Positions 33,882 through 42,577 of a stretch of DNA of 64,000 nucleotides are shown one piece after another. How positions within the stretch are numbered: position 1 is the stretch's first letter; every line of letters starts with the position of its first letter. This DNA is from Rhodoferax sp. (lineage in GTDB: Bacteria > Pseudomonadota > Gammaproteobacteria > Burkholderiales > Burkholderiaceae_C): the NCBI RefSeq assembly GCF_010365055.1, contig NZ_JAAFHA010000001.1:62001-126000 (forward strand). The letters are read 5' to 3'. Made by a program: the position numbers and the translations under genes. Under the pieces are notes generated by a model. It was not told the origin of the DNA. It worked only from the letters and a program-made list of their open reading frames with translations, and did no database searches.

Positions 33882-36245
33882 GTGAAAGCGCTGGACCGCA
33901 AGCTACTCAGGGATCTGCGCTTGATGTGGAGCCAGGCGCTAACCATCGCGCTGGTCGTCGCCAGCAGCGTGGCAGGTTTTATCACGACCTTCAGCGCCTA
34001 CGATGCCCTGTCCTGGTCGCGCGATCTGTATTACGCCGACGCACGTTTTGCCGATGTGTTTGCCACGCTCAAGCGGGCGCCCCTCTCTCTGGAGCGTCAG
34101 TTGGAGACCATTGCCGGCGCAGCCCATGTCGAAACTTCGCTGACCGAGCTTGTACCAGTCACCATACCGAATGTGGCAGACCCTATCGTTGGCCGCCTGA
34201 TTGGGCTTGACGCTCGGGCACCGCAACGTCTGAACAAGGTGCATCTGCGCAGCGGGCGCATGATCGAGGCGCATCGCAGTGGCGCCATCGAAGCGCTGGT
34301 GTCAGAAGGCTTTGCGGTGGGACGCCAGCTCAAACCCGGTGACCGCATTGGCGCGCTGGTCAACGGCAAGCGTGAGGAATTGCTGATTGTGGGCGTTGCA
34401 CTGTCGCCCGAGTACATTTTCGCGGGCATGGCCGGTTCACCCGATCAGCGCGGCTTTGGCGTCTTCTGGGTCGACCGGCGGGCTCTGGCCGCTGCCTACA
34501 ACATGGAAGGCGCCTTCAACCAGGTGGCGGTGCGCCTTGGCCCAGGGGCGACCGAAGGCCCCATCATCGACCAGCTAGACCGCTTGCTCACGCCCTATGG
34601 CGGAATCAGCGCCCATGGCCGTGATCTGCAGATGTCGCACATGATTCTCAACTCCGAGATCAAGGAGCAGCGTGTGCTCGGCACGGTATTGCCCAGTATT
34701 TTTCTGGCCGTGGCTGGGTTCTTGCTGCATGTGGTTCTCAGCCGGCAGATTGCGACACAGCGCGAACAGATTGCCGCCTTGAAGGCGCTGGGCTATGAGA
34801 ACCAGGCCATTGGTCTGCACTATTTGAAACTGGTGTCGGTGATTGTGGTGTTGGGGCTGGCCATGGGCCTGGCCTTGGGAGCGGCGCTAGGGCACTGGTT
34901 TGTAGGCATCTATGCGGATGTGTTCCGTTTTCCGGAATTGAACTATCGGGTCAAGCCGGCGCTCATTCTCGCCGCGGTCGGCGTCACCATGTCGGCCGCG
35001 GTGCTGGCGACGCTGGGTGCCATTCGGGCCACGGTACAGTTGGCGCCCGCCGAAGCCATGCGCCCACCCGCCCCTGGCACCTACAGGCCGATGCTGATCG
35101 AAAAACTGGGCTTGCGCCACTGGTTCTCGCCGGCGGTTCGCATGATCTTGCGAACCATGGAGCGCCGCCCGCTGCGCACCGGGCTGACCATCTTCGGTAT
35201 TGCCGTGGCGATGGCGATCGTGATCACTGGCGCCTTCTGGCGCGACTCGATCGCGGTCTTGATGGGCACCCAGTTCAATCAGGTGCTGCGGGGGGATGTG
35301 ACGATCAGTCTGATCGAGGCGACGCCGGCCCGCATCCAGCATGAAATGGCCAGACTGCCGCATGTCACCGCGGTGGAAGGCGTCCGCACGGTCGCCGCGC
35401 GACTTGTCAACGCCAATCACACCTGGCGCGGCGCGATCCAGGGAAAACCTGAACAGCCCGAACTGCACCGCATCGTCGGTCTGGAACACCAGGTGTTCAA
35501 TCCGCCGCATAACGGATTGCTTCTGACCGACCGCCTGGCGGATCGCCTCAGGGTCAAACCGGGCGACACGTTGCGGCTGGAGCTTCTGGAAGGGCGGCGT
35601 GAAGCGCTGGACATCAAGGTAGCGGACGTCGTGACCGAGATGCTGGGCATGAACGCCTACATCGAACGGCACGCATTGAACACCCTCCTTCGGGAGGGCG
35701 ATATCGTCAATCAGCTCACCGTCGCCGTGGACCGTGGGCATGACGCAGACCTGTTGAACGAGCTCAAAGAGCTTCCGCGGGTCGCGGTAGCTTTCAGCAA
35801 GTCTGTCATGAAACAGAACATTGAGGACGTCACCGCGCGCAATCTGATGGTGTTCAGCGGCATTCTGACCGCATTTGCGACCATCATCGCCATCGGCGTG
35901 GTCTACAACAACGCCCGCATCGCGCTGGCAGAACGGGCCTGGGAGCTGGCCAGTCTGCGGGTGCTCGGATTCACCCGGGGCGAAGTCTCGGCCTTTCTGC
36001 TCGGCGAACTGGCCATTGAAATCGTGCTGGCCACACCCTTGGGAATGGCACTGGGCTACTTTTTGGCATCGACCATCGTCGGCTTGATCAAGACGGATGA
36101 ATTCTATTTTCCTTTCGTGATCCAGCCCGCCACCTACGCCTACGCTGTACTGTGCGTGTTCGGTGCCGGCATTGTCAGCGCGCTCATCGTGCGCCGCCGG
36201 GTGGATACGCTGGATCTGGTTGGTGTACTGAAGACGCGCGAATAG
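33882..36245 (+). CDS. FtsX/MacB-like ABC transporter permease, two permease domains
   Basis: 787 residues with eight to ten hydrophobic helices. It is built of an N-terminal anchor helix (ALTIALVVASSVAGFITTFSAYDAL), a large periplasmic domain (~40-280), a first FtsX domain (~285-420), a second periplasmic domain (~470-660) and a second FtsX domain at the C-terminus (LAFSGILTAFATIIAIGVVYNNARI-like segment near 670, ending VDTLDLVGVLKTRE). Duplicated FtsX domains are typical of this long family. The start is GTG 33882, since KALDRKLLRDLRLMW is the usual beginning; the frame to 33762 overlaps the ATPase. The substrate is unknown; lipids, glycolipids, peptides or drugs are carried by relatives. 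Confidence 0.92.
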   Translation: MKALDRKLLRDLRLMWSQALTIALVVASSVAGFITTFSAYDALSWSRDLYYADARFADVFATLKRAPLSLERQLETIAGAAHVETSLTELVPVTIPNVADPIVGRLIGLDARAPQRLNKVHLRSGRMIEAHRSGAIEALVSEGFAVGRQLKPGDRIGALVNGKREELLIVGVALSPEYIFAGMAGSPDQRGFGVFWVDRRALAAAYNMEGAFNQVAVRLGPGATEGPIIDQLDRLLTPYGGISAHGRDLQMSHMILNSEIKEQRVLGTVLPSIFLAVAGFLLHVVLSRQIATQREQIAALKALGYENQAIGLHYLKLVSVIVVLGLAMGLALGAALGHWFVGIYADVFRFPELNYRVKPALILAAVGVTMSAAVLATLGAIRATVQLAPAEAMRPPAPGTYRPMLIEKLGLRHWFSPAVRMILRTMERRPLRTGLTIFGIAVAMAIVITGAFWRDSIAVLMGTQFNQVLRGDVTISLIEATPARIQHEMARLPHVTAVEGVRTVAARLVNANHTWRGAIQGKPEQPELHRIVGLEHQVFNPPHNGLLLTDRLADRLRVKPGDTLRLELLEGRREALDIKVADVVTEMLGMNAYIERHALNTLLREGDIVNQLTVAVDRGHDADLLNELKELPRVAVAFSKSVMKQNIEDVTARNLMVFSGILTAFATIIAIGVVYNNARIALAERAWELASLRVLGFTRGEVSAFLLGELAIEIVLATPLGMALGYFLASTIVGLIKTDEFYFPFVIQPATYAYAVLCVFGAGIVSALIVRRRVDTLDLVGVLKTRE

Positions 36246-36264
36246 GAAGACTGGAGAAAAAAAA

Positions 36265-37452
36265 ATGAAAAGAAAAATATGGATTGGCTTCGTCAGCGTG
36301 CTGGTGCTGGGGCTGCTGGGATGGGCCTTCATGCCGACCCCGGCAGAAGTCGAGATTGCGGCGGTAACCCAGGGACGGTTTGAGCGTTCTGTGCAGGAGG
36401 ATGGCAAGACGCGCTTGCGCGACCGTTATGTCGTTTCGGCGCCGCTGGCAGGTCGCGTGGCACGCATCCTCCTCAAGCAAGGCGATACAGTGGTGCGTGA
36501 TGCCGCCGTGGCGACATTCTGGCCAGTGGCGCCGGCATTGCTTGATGAGCGCACCCGCGCCGAGCAGAGTGCGCGTATTGGTGCAATGCAGGCCTCGGTG
36601 GCACGGGCACAGGCCAACGTCGGGCGAGCTGACGCGGCGCTTGACCAGGCGCGAGCGGAACTCAAGCGCAGCGAAGCGCTGGCACAACAGGGCTTTTTAT
36701 CTCCCAACCAGAATGAAACCGGACGACTGAATGTGCGCCTGCGTGAGAAAGAGTTGGAGAGTGCGCGCCAGGAAGAAGCTGCCGCGCGCCATGAGCTGGA
36801 ACAGTCGCGCATCGTACTAAAACAGTTCTCGCAATCCCCGCAAGACGGCCCGCAGCGGGCCTACGAGGTCAAGGCGCCCGTGTCCGGCAAGGTTCTGAAG
36901 GTGCTGCAGCAAAGCGAAGGTATCCTGATGGCTGGCACGCCGATCATGGAACTGGGTGACCCAACGCAGCTTGAAGTGGTCGTGGACATCCTGACCGAAG
37001 ATGCCGCGCAGATCAAGCCCGGCACTGCGGCGCAGCTCTCCAACTGGGGTGGCCCGGACGTTCTGACCGGTCAGGTGCGACTGATTGAACCGGCGGCATT
37101 TACCAAAGTCTCTGCATTGGGGGTGGAAGAGCAGCGCGTCAATACAATTATTGACATCACCTCGCCCCCAGAAAAATGGCACACACTGGGCGATGGGTTC
37201 AAGGTCGATGTGCGGGTATTAGTCCAGGTGATGGAGAACGTCATCAAGATTCCGGTCAGCGCCTTGTTTCCGGTTGGTGCGCGCTCTGGCCTTTTTGCTC
37301 TGGACAATGGCCGCGCCCGCCTGCAAGAGGTTGAAGTGAGCGCACGTAACGGTGTCGAAGCATGGGTCAAGTCGGGCCTGACAAAGGGCACCCAGGTGAT
37401 TGTCTACCCGGACACCAAGCTCAAAGACGGCGATCGGGTCAAGGTGCGCTGA
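36265..37452 (+). CDS. periplasmic adaptor (MacA/HlyD-like) of the ABC exporter
   Basis: 395 residues. One N-terminal membrane anchor (KIWIGFVSVLVLGLLGWAF, residues 4-22) is followed by a lipoyl half-motif (VSAPLAGRVARILLKQGDTV), a long coiled coil (~100-190, rich in Ala, Glu, Arg), the second lipoyl half (VKAPVSGKVLKVLQQSEGILMAGTPIMELGD) and beta-barrel and membrane-proximal domains (VIVYPDTKLKDGDRVKVR at the end). Such adaptors link an inner-membrane ABC exporter to an outer-membrane TolC-like channel, which is not encoded here. It has TGGAGA 9 nt before the start and follows the permease gene by 19 bp. Confidence 0.93.
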   Translation: MKRKIWIGFVSVLVLGLLGWAFMPTPAEVEIAAVTQGRFERSVQEDGKTRLRDRYVVSAPLAGRVARILLKQGDTVVRDAAVATFWPVAPALLDERTRAEQSARIGAMQASVARAQANVGRADAALDQARAELKRSEALAQQGFLSPNQNETGRLNVRLREKELESARQEEAAARHELEQSRIVLKQFSQSPQDGPQRAYEVKAPVSGKVLKVLQQSEGILMAGTPIMELGDPTQLEVVVDILTEDAAQIKPGTAAQLSNWGGPDVLTGQVRLIEPAAFTKVSALGVEEQRVNTIIDITSPPEKWHTLGDGFKVDVRVLVQVMENVIKIPVSALFPVGARSGLFALDNGRARLQEVEVSARNGVEAWVKSGLTKGTQVIVYPDTKLKDGDRVKVR

Positions 37453-37485
37453 CGTCTGGCGTTCAGAGTTCGCAGTAAATACTTG

Positions 37486-38163
37486 TCAGGCAGTGGCACA
37501 CCAGGGCGCGGCGTCGTGGGCATACGCCATCCACAAGGCCCAGACTGAACTGGCAGCCAATGCCAGACCAGCCAGGCGAACGCCCCAATCGCCAGCGCCA
37601 TTACCCCGCAAACGCAGCCACAACCAGGGTCCGGCCATCATGGAGACACTGGTGCCCAATGCAAACAGGGTCATCACCAGGGCACCTTCCAGGGCATGAC
37701 CGGTCAAAGCGGCAACCAACAAGGCCGAGTAGAGCAAGCCGCAGGGCAAGAAAGTCCAGAGTGCACCAATCACCAGTGGTGCGCCCCGGCCCCGCCCTTG
37801 AGCCAGTGAACGTGCGCCGGTCCAAATTTTTTTGCCCGCCTGCTCGAGCCAGACCGGTTGCTGCGCTTTCCAGAGCAACAACAGGCCCAGCACCAGGGTG
37901 GCCACATGAAAAAGCGTCCATACGGGGCGCAGTGCGGCGGATTGCACCGTCAACCACCCCAAGCCTTGCAGAGAGGCCGCAGCCAGCGCCCCAAGCGCGG
38001 AATAGCCCAAGATCCGCCCGGCCTGAAAGCTCCACATAGCGGAATTTTTGCGTGGGCCGGCTGCTTGCCCAATCCCGGCGCAGGCAGCGCCACACATGGC
38101 AATGCAGTGCGGCCCTCCGGCCAATCCCATCAACAAGGCGGTGACAGCCAGAGAGGTTTGCAT
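37486..38163 (-). CDS. TauE/SafE-type membrane protein of the cbb3 oxidase neighbourhood
   Basis: 225 residues, six or seven hydrophobic helices. The N-terminal motif GLAGGPHCIAMCGAACAG (Cys/His pair) is the hallmark of the SafE/UreH-like subset found beside cbb3 oxidase genes in betaproteobacteria, where copper or sulfur trafficking is suspected. It follows hemN by 8 bp on the same strand, so it is probably co-transcribed with it and shares its regulation. True transport of sulfite is not implied by the family name. The end converges on the MacA-like gene, with 33 bp between. Confidence 0.85.
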   Translation of the reverse strand: MQTSLAVTALLMGLAGGPHCIAMCGAACAGIGQAAGPRKNSAMWSFQAGRILGYSALGALAAASLQGLGWLTVQSAALRPVWTLFHVATLVLGLLLLWKAQQPVWLEQAGKKIWTGARSLAQGRGRGAPLVIGALWTFLPCGLLYSALLVAALTGHALEGALVMTLFALGTSVSMMAGPWLWLRLRGNGAGDWGVRLAGLALAASSVWALWMAYAHDAAPWCATA

Positions 38164-38171
38164 TGACCCGA

Positions 38172-39569
38172 TTAGATGATTTTTGAAAACTTGGCGCGTG
38201 TGCGGTCGGTTTGCAGATACCGATCAAACACCATGGCCACCGCGCGGACAAAGAACCAGCCCATATCAGTGACTTGAATACCGGTCTCGTCCACCGTGAC
38301 CATGCCTTGATCTGCCAGCTTTTGCAGGGCTTCCATCTCAGGGGCAAAGTACTTGCGAAACTCGACCAAATGCGCCAACTCAATGGATTCGAACAACACC
38401 CGGCCTTGGCACATGATGGCCATAATGACAGCACGACGCAACAGGTCGTCACGCGTCAAAGCCAAGCCACGCACCACCGGGAAGTGGCCCTGATCCAAGT
38501 GATCGTAATATTCTTCGAGCGTCTTGGCATTCTGGCTGTAAGTGGCACCAATGCGGCCAATGGATGAAACACCCAGTCCAATCAGATCGCAATCGGGCTG
38601 GGTGCTGTAACCCTGGAAATTGCGGTGCAACCGCCCTTGCCGCTTGGCAATCGCCAGCGAGTCGGTCGGCAACGCAAAATGATCCATCCCGACATAAACG
38701 TAGCCAGCGCCCATAAAGGCGGCCATGGAACGTGCCAACATGGCGACCTTGGCCGCACCGCTGGGAATCTCAACGGTAGGAATGCGGCGCTGGGGCTTGA
38801 ACCGCTCCGGCAAATGGGCATAGGCGTACAGTGCTATGCGCTCTGGCCGCAACTCGACGACTTGCGCCAGCGTGCGGTCAAATGACTCCGGGCTTTGCAG
38901 AGGCAGACCATAAATCAGATCGGCATTGATGGAATCAAAGCCGCGTTCGCGGGCGGCTGCCACCAATGCAAAAACCTGTTCGGCCGGCTGCACACGGTGC
39001 ACCGATTTTTGAACGTCAGGGTCAAAGTCCTGGATTCCAAAGCTCAAGCGATTGAACCCCAACTCGGCCAAGGTATCCAGCCGGGATGCATCAATCGTGC
39101 GCGGATCCACCTCGATGGAGTATTCACCGCTTGGGGCGAAAGCAAAGTTGCGCCGCAACATGGCCATCAATTCGCGCAGCTCGTCATCCGTCAAAAAGGT
39201 TGGGCTGCCGCCGCCCAGATGCAGTTGCGTCACGGTTTGTCCGACACCGAGTTGTTCCGTGTGCAAGTCGACCTCACGGCTCAAATAGCGCAGGTAAGGC
39301 CCGGCGCGATCATGGTGTTTGGTGATGATCTTGTTGCAGGCGCAGTAATAGCACAGGGACTCACAAAACGGAATATGAACATACAAGGACAAAGGGAGCG
39401 TCATGGCAGCCCCGCCAGCCCGTCTCAGCCTCAAGGCTTGGGTATAGTCCTCAGCTGAAAATGCCTCGACAAAGCGGTCCGCTGTCGGATAAGAGGTGTA
39501 ACGGGGTCCAGATACGTCAAAGCGGCGGATCAACTCTTCGGAAATGGGATCAGCAACGGCTGTGTTCAT
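38172..39569 (-). CDS. hemN: oxygen-independent coproporphyrinogen III oxidase
   Basis: A 465-residue radical-SAM enzyme of anaerobic heme synthesis that decarboxylates two propionates of coproporphyrinogen III. The cluster motif HIPFCESLCYYCACNK is at 65-80, with C69, C73 and C76 binding the 4Fe-4S cluster and the extra C78 typical of HemN. The glycine-rich SAM loop LHLGGGSPTFL and EVDPRTI follow, and the C-terminal HemN domain is complete. The length is close to E. coli HemN (457). AAGGA precedes the ATG. Two palindromes and an FNR-type box lie in the 140-bp gap to fnr, so oxygen control is likely. Confidence 0.96.
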   Translation of the reverse strand: MNTAVADPISEELIRRFDVSGPRYTSYPTADRFVEAFSAEDYTQALRLRRAGGAAMTLPLSLYVHIPFCESLCYYCACNKIITKHHDRAGPYLRYLSREVDLHTEQLGVGQTVTQLHLGGGSPTFLTDDELRELMAMLRRNFAFAPSGEYSIEVDPRTIDASRLDTLAELGFNRLSFGIQDFDPDVQKSVHRVQPAEQVFALVAAARERGFDSINADLIYGLPLQSPESFDRTLAQVVELRPERIALYAYAHLPERFKPQRRIPTVEIPSGAAKVAMLARSMAAFMGAGYVYVGMDHFALPTDSLAIAKRQGRLHRNFQGYSTQPDCDLIGLGVSSIGRIGATYSQNAKTLEEYYDHLDQGHFPVVRGLALTRDDLLRRAVIMAIMCQGRVLFESIELAHLVEFRKYFAPEMEALQKLADQGMVTVDETGIQVTDMGWFFVRAVAMVFDRYLQTDRTRAKFSKII

Positions 39570-39578
39570 GGGGATTCC

Positions 39579-39594
39579 TTGTCATATATGACAA
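39579..39594. promoter_or_regulatory. perfect 16-bp palindrome just upstream of hemN
   Basis: TTGTCATATATGACAA is its own reverse complement. It overlaps the ribosome-binding side of hemN, 9 to 25 bp before the start codon. It does not fit the FNR box (spacing 6 instead of 4). A dedicated regulator of heme or nitrogen-oxide genes is possible. Confidence 0.45.
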
Positions 39595-39621
39595 ATATGC
39601 GTCGAAAATTGAAATTGTTTG

Positions 39622-39636
39622 TTGATCAAAGATCAA
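39622..39636. promoter_or_regulatory. FNR-like palindrome with non-standard spacing
   Basis: TTGAT and ATCAA are both perfect FNR half-sites but stand 5 bp apart rather than 4. It is located 53 bp before the hemN start and 74 bp before fnr. Confidence 0.4.
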
Positions 39637-39663
39637 TCATAAGAAAGTGTAAGAGCTAAAAAA

Positions 39664-39677
39664 TTGACCCACATCAG
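39664..39677 (+). promoter_or_regulatory. FNR box upstream of fnr
   Basis: TTGAC-CCAC-ATCAG matches the TTGAT-N4-ATCAA consensus at 8 of 10 positions and ends 32 bp before the fnr start codon, a position suited to repression of fnr by its own product. A further GGTCAA lies 6 bp downstream. Confidence 0.55.
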
Positions 39678-39709
39678 AACAGGTCAATGATTAGTGCCAA
39701 AATAAGAAC

Positions 39710-40438
39710 ATGAATCCTCATTCCATCAAAGTCGCGTGCTCTAACTGTAACTTGCGGGAACTTTGCATGCCGATGGGCTTGAGCAAAGAGGAACTTGATC
39801 TGATAGACGATATTGTCGCCGCCCGGCGCACGGTCAAGCGTGGTTCCCTTCTCTTTCGCAATGGCGAGAAGTTCACCAGCCTGTACGCCATCCGAACCGG
39901 CTTTTTCAAGACCTGCGTGGCCTCCGAGGATGGGCGGGATCAGGTCACGGGTTTCCAGATGGCTGGTGAAGTCGTGGGTCTCGATGGCATCGTCAATGAT
40001 TACCACACATGCGACGCCGTTGCATTGGAGGACGCTGAGGTCTGCGTCATGCCCTTTGATCGCATTGAAGAATTGTCGCGCGAGGTCAATGCACTCCAGC
40101 GCCACGTTCACAAAATCATGAGCCGCGAGATCGTGCGGGAACATGGTGTCATGCTGCTGCTCGGCAGCATGCGCGCAGAGGAACGTCTCGCCACCTTCCT
40201 ATTGAACCTGGTTCAGCGACTGCACGCCCGAGGCTTCTCGCAGTCCGAGTTGGTACTGCGCATGACGCGTGAAGAAATCGGCAGTTTTTTGGGATTGAAA
40301 CTCGAAACCGTCAGCCGGACATTTTCAAGATTCGCTGAAGAAGGCATTGTGGAAGTCAAACAACGCCACGTGCGTATCATCAACACGGACGCGCTGAAGG
40401 ACATCGTCAATCCAAAATCCGGTGCCGGCACGGCCTGA
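39710..40438 (+). CDS. fnr: FNR-type oxygen-responsive transcription regulator
   Basis: 242 residues. N-terminal cysteines C10, C13 and C19 (CSNCNLRELC) plus C101 (YHTCDAVALED) match the four ligands of the 4Fe-4S cluster in E. coli FNR (C20, C23, C29, C122), so it should be active as a dimer only without oxygen. The cyclic-nucleotide-binding-like barrel is followed by the HTH at about 185-215, whose recognition helix LKLETVSRTFSRF carries the E..SR signature for TTGAT sites. The neighbourhood (cbb3 oxidase, hemN, uspA) is the classical FNR regulon, and boxes at 39664 and 48394 support this. Confidence 0.95.
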   Translation: MNPHSIKVACSNCNLRELCMPMGLSKEELDLIDDIVAARRTVKRGSLLFRNGEKFTSLYAIRTGFFKTCVASEDGRDQVTGFQMAGEVVGLDGIVNDYHTCDAVALEDAEVCVMPFDRIEELSREVNALQRHVHKIMSREIVREHGVMLLLGSMRAEERLATFLLNLVQRLHARGFSQSELVLRMTREEIGSFLGLKLETVSRTFSRFAEEGIVEVKQRHVRIINTDALKDIVNPKSGAGTA

Positions 40439-40449
40439 GAAGAACTAAC

Positions 40450-40740
40450 TCAGCACGGCCCTTGCTTGGGGCATCCGTCTGGGCGTGCGTCGGCTGGCAG
40501 CGGGCAACGGTTGACTTCAAACGGCGACATCGACAACAAGGTAGTCAAACCGCTGCCCAACACGCTGATGCCCCAAAAGACAAAAAATGCGATGGTGTAA
40601 ACAGCTTGACGTGACAACTCGACGGGCTGACCGAACCACTGCAGGTCTTGCGGATCAACCATCGAAAACACCAGTATTTCAAGCACGCCGGCCACCAGAA
40701 AGGCGGGCCAGATAATCCACATCAAACGGTGCGACGACAT
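40450..40740 (-). CDS. small two-helix membrane protein of the cbb3 oxidase cluster
   Basis: 96 residues with two hydrophobic helices (LMWIIWPAFLVAGVLEILVFSMV at 6-28 and VYTIAFFVFWGISVLGSGLTTLL at 47-69) and a cysteine-containing, proline-rich tail (CPLPADARPDGCPKQGPC). It is the last gene of the cco operon on this strand, 34 bp after fixH. Similar unnamed proteins follow fixH in other Comamonadaceae cco clusters. A role in assembly of the oxidase is plausible from location alone. Confidence 0.7.
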   Translation of the reverse strand: MSSHRLMWIIWPAFLVAGVLEILVFSMVDPQDLQWFGQPVELSRQAVYTIAFFVFWGISVLGSGLTTLLSMSPFEVNRCPLPADARPDGCPKQGPC

Positions 40741-40774
40741 GGGTGAGCCTCCTGTATTTCAGAGAATATTGCGT

Positions 40775-41059
40775 TCAAGGCCTGCTGGGAGTTTGTCCAC
40801 TGGGTACAACGCCAGTCTGCGCATGATTTCGGGCCTGTAGCGCAGGTGCCAAACTGGCAGCCTGCGCAGCCCCCAAAGTCTTGTTGATTTCAATTCCCTG
40901 GCGGTAATAGTCTTCGCTGACGAGTTGATCGGGTCTCGTCACCGCAAGATAAAAAGTAAAAATGGCCGCCACGACCACAATGGCCGGACCAGCCACGACA
41001 AGCCATACATAGCCAAACTTCCACCAGGGCTCAGGTGCTTCAAGGGTATTTTTTTGCAT
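40775..41059 (-). CDS. fixH: FixH-family cbb3 oxidase assembly protein
   Basis: 94 residues with one membrane helix (FGYVWLVVAGPAIVVVAAIFTFYLAV, ~15-40) followed by DQLVSEDYYRQGIEINKTLGAA, the FixH/CcoH signature. In other bacteria CcoH is needed for assembly and stability of the cbb3 oxidase. It starts 9 bp after ccoG. The protein is shorter than the usual ~160 residues because the C-terminal beta domain is missing, which is common in betaproteobacteria. Confidence 0.85.
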   Translation of the reverse strand: MQKNTLEAPEPWWKFGYVWLVVAGPAIVVVAAIFTFYLAVTRPDQLVSEDYYRQGIEINKTLGAAQAASLAPALQARNHAQTGVVPSGQTPSRP

Positions 41060-41068
41060 AAGTCATCC

Positions 41069-42550
41069 TTAATTCGGCACCAAGAATACAGACTTCTCTG
41101 CATCATGGACCTTCATATCAATTGATTCAATTTCGAATTTGATCGGGTGTGAACCGGCAGGCGCCATATCGGGTGGCAACTGGGCCCGAACCACCAGCGA
41201 GCGCGCCTGCGTTGCTGGCACCGTCAACTCATTGCTTGAGGTCACCGCCAGCCCGGGCAAGCCCGACACCGTGACTTTGAAGCGCTGATCCGTCTCGGTC
41301 GCATTCATGACTTGCAGCCGGTAGACGTTCTCAATCTTGCCCGCCTCGACCATGCGTGCCATGACGCCGCGGTCGCGGATTACGTTCACCTTGAACGGTT
41401 TGCGCAGCGCCAGGCTGGTCACCATCGCCATCACAATTGCCGCCAGAATGGCGGTGTAAATCAGAATCCGTGGGCGCAGCACATGGCGCAAGGTTTGCGA
41501 CTGGCTCCAGTGCTGCTGCATGGCGTGTTCGGTGGTGTATTTGATCAGGCCACGTGCGTAACCCATCTTGTCCATCACGGTGTCGCAGACGTCGACACAG
41601 GCGCCGCAGCCGATGCATTCGTATTGCAGGCCGTTGCGAATATCAATGCCGGTCGGACAGACCTGCACGCACAGGCTGCAATCGACGCAGGCGCCCAGAT
41701 TCAACTGGGTCGGGTCGGCTCGGCGTGAACGGGCCCCGCGCGGCTCGCCGCGCTCAGCGTCATAGGTGACAACCAGGGTGTCTTTGTCAAACATGGCGCT
41801 TTGAAAGCGCGCATAGGGGCACATGTGCAAGCAGACCTGCTCACGCATGAAGCCGGCGTTGCCGTAGGTGGCAAAGCCGTAGAAGAAGGTCCAGAATACT
41901 TCCCAGGAGCCCATGCTCATCTGCAGGAAGTCGATGCCATGCTGCTTGATCGGCGTGAAGTAACCGACAAAGGTAAAGCCGGTCCATAGCGCCACGGCCA
42001 GCCACAGGAAGTGTTTGGTGGACTTGCGCATCACCTTGTCCAACGACAGCGGTTTGGCATCGCGGCGCATGCGCGCGGAGCGATCACCTTCAACCTTCTT
42101 CTCGATCCACAGGAAGATTTCGGTGTAGACCGTCTGCGGGCAGGCGTAGCCGCACCACAGGCGCCCGGCCACCGCCGTAAAGAGAAACAGCGACAGGGCT
42201 GCGATGACCAGCATGCCGGTGAGGTAGATGAAGTCCTGCGGGTACAGGACAAGGCCAAAGATGTAGAAGCGCCGCGAGGCCAGGTCAAACAGGACCGCCT
42301 GGCGTTGGCCCCACTCTAACCAGGGCAGACCGTAAAAGATGATCTGCGTCAGCCAGACCATGCCCCAGCGCCAGTTCGAGAACAGGCCCGAAACACTGCG
42401 CGGGTAAATCGTCTTGTGCGAGGCGTACAGGGAGAGCATGCCGTCATCCGTCGGCTCCGACGGACGCGGCGGCTCGTACCCTTCCTGGGCAACGATAGGG
42501 ATGACCTTGCGATTGCCGAGCGCCTTATTGTTCAACGGTGTACTTTCCAA
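41069..42550 (-). CDS. ccoG: cbb3 oxidase accessory iron-sulfur protein
   Basis: 493 residues, RdxA/FixG type. The N-terminal cytoplasmic part is followed by membrane helices around 60-110 (GMVWLTQIIFYGLPWLEWG, LTGMLVIAALSLFLF) and the CGYACPQTVYTEIF block. A ferredoxin domain has two cysteine clusters (CVDCSLCVQVCP and CIGCGACVDVCD) near 290-325. A further helix (~350-370) and a periplasmic immunoglobulin-like C-terminus follow. It probably handles copper reduction or electron flow in oxidase assembly. The start codon is TTG at 42550, 27 bp after ccoP. Confidence 0.94.
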   Translation of the reverse strand: MESTPLNNKALGNRKVIPIVAQEGYEPPRPSEPTDDGMLSLYASHKTIYPRSVSGLFSNWRWGMVWLTQIIFYGLPWLEWGQRQAVLFDLASRRFYIFGLVLYPQDFIYLTGMLVIAALSLFLFTAVAGRLWCGYACPQTVYTEIFLWIEKKVEGDRSARMRRDAKPLSLDKVMRKSTKHFLWLAVALWTGFTFVGYFTPIKQHGIDFLQMSMGSWEVFWTFFYGFATYGNAGFMREQVCLHMCPYARFQSAMFDKDTLVVTYDAERGEPRGARSRRADPTQLNLGACVDCSLCVQVCPTGIDIRNGLQYECIGCGACVDVCDTVMDKMGYARGLIKYTTEHAMQQHWSQSQTLRHVLRPRILIYTAILAAIVMAMVTSLALRKPFKVNVIRDRGVMARMVEAGKIENVYRLQVMNATETDQRFKVTVSGLPGLAVTSSNELTVPATQARSLVVRAQLPPDMAPAGSHPIKFEIESIDMKVHDAEKSVFLVPN

Positions 42551-42577
42551 GTGCCTACCAAGCCCATGGTAGCCAGC

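Noticed and set aside
34887-36407. 506-codon open frame on the minus strand
   Set aside because: Shadow of the FtsX-like permease gene; the composition is His/Arg/Gln-rich, with no recognisable domain.
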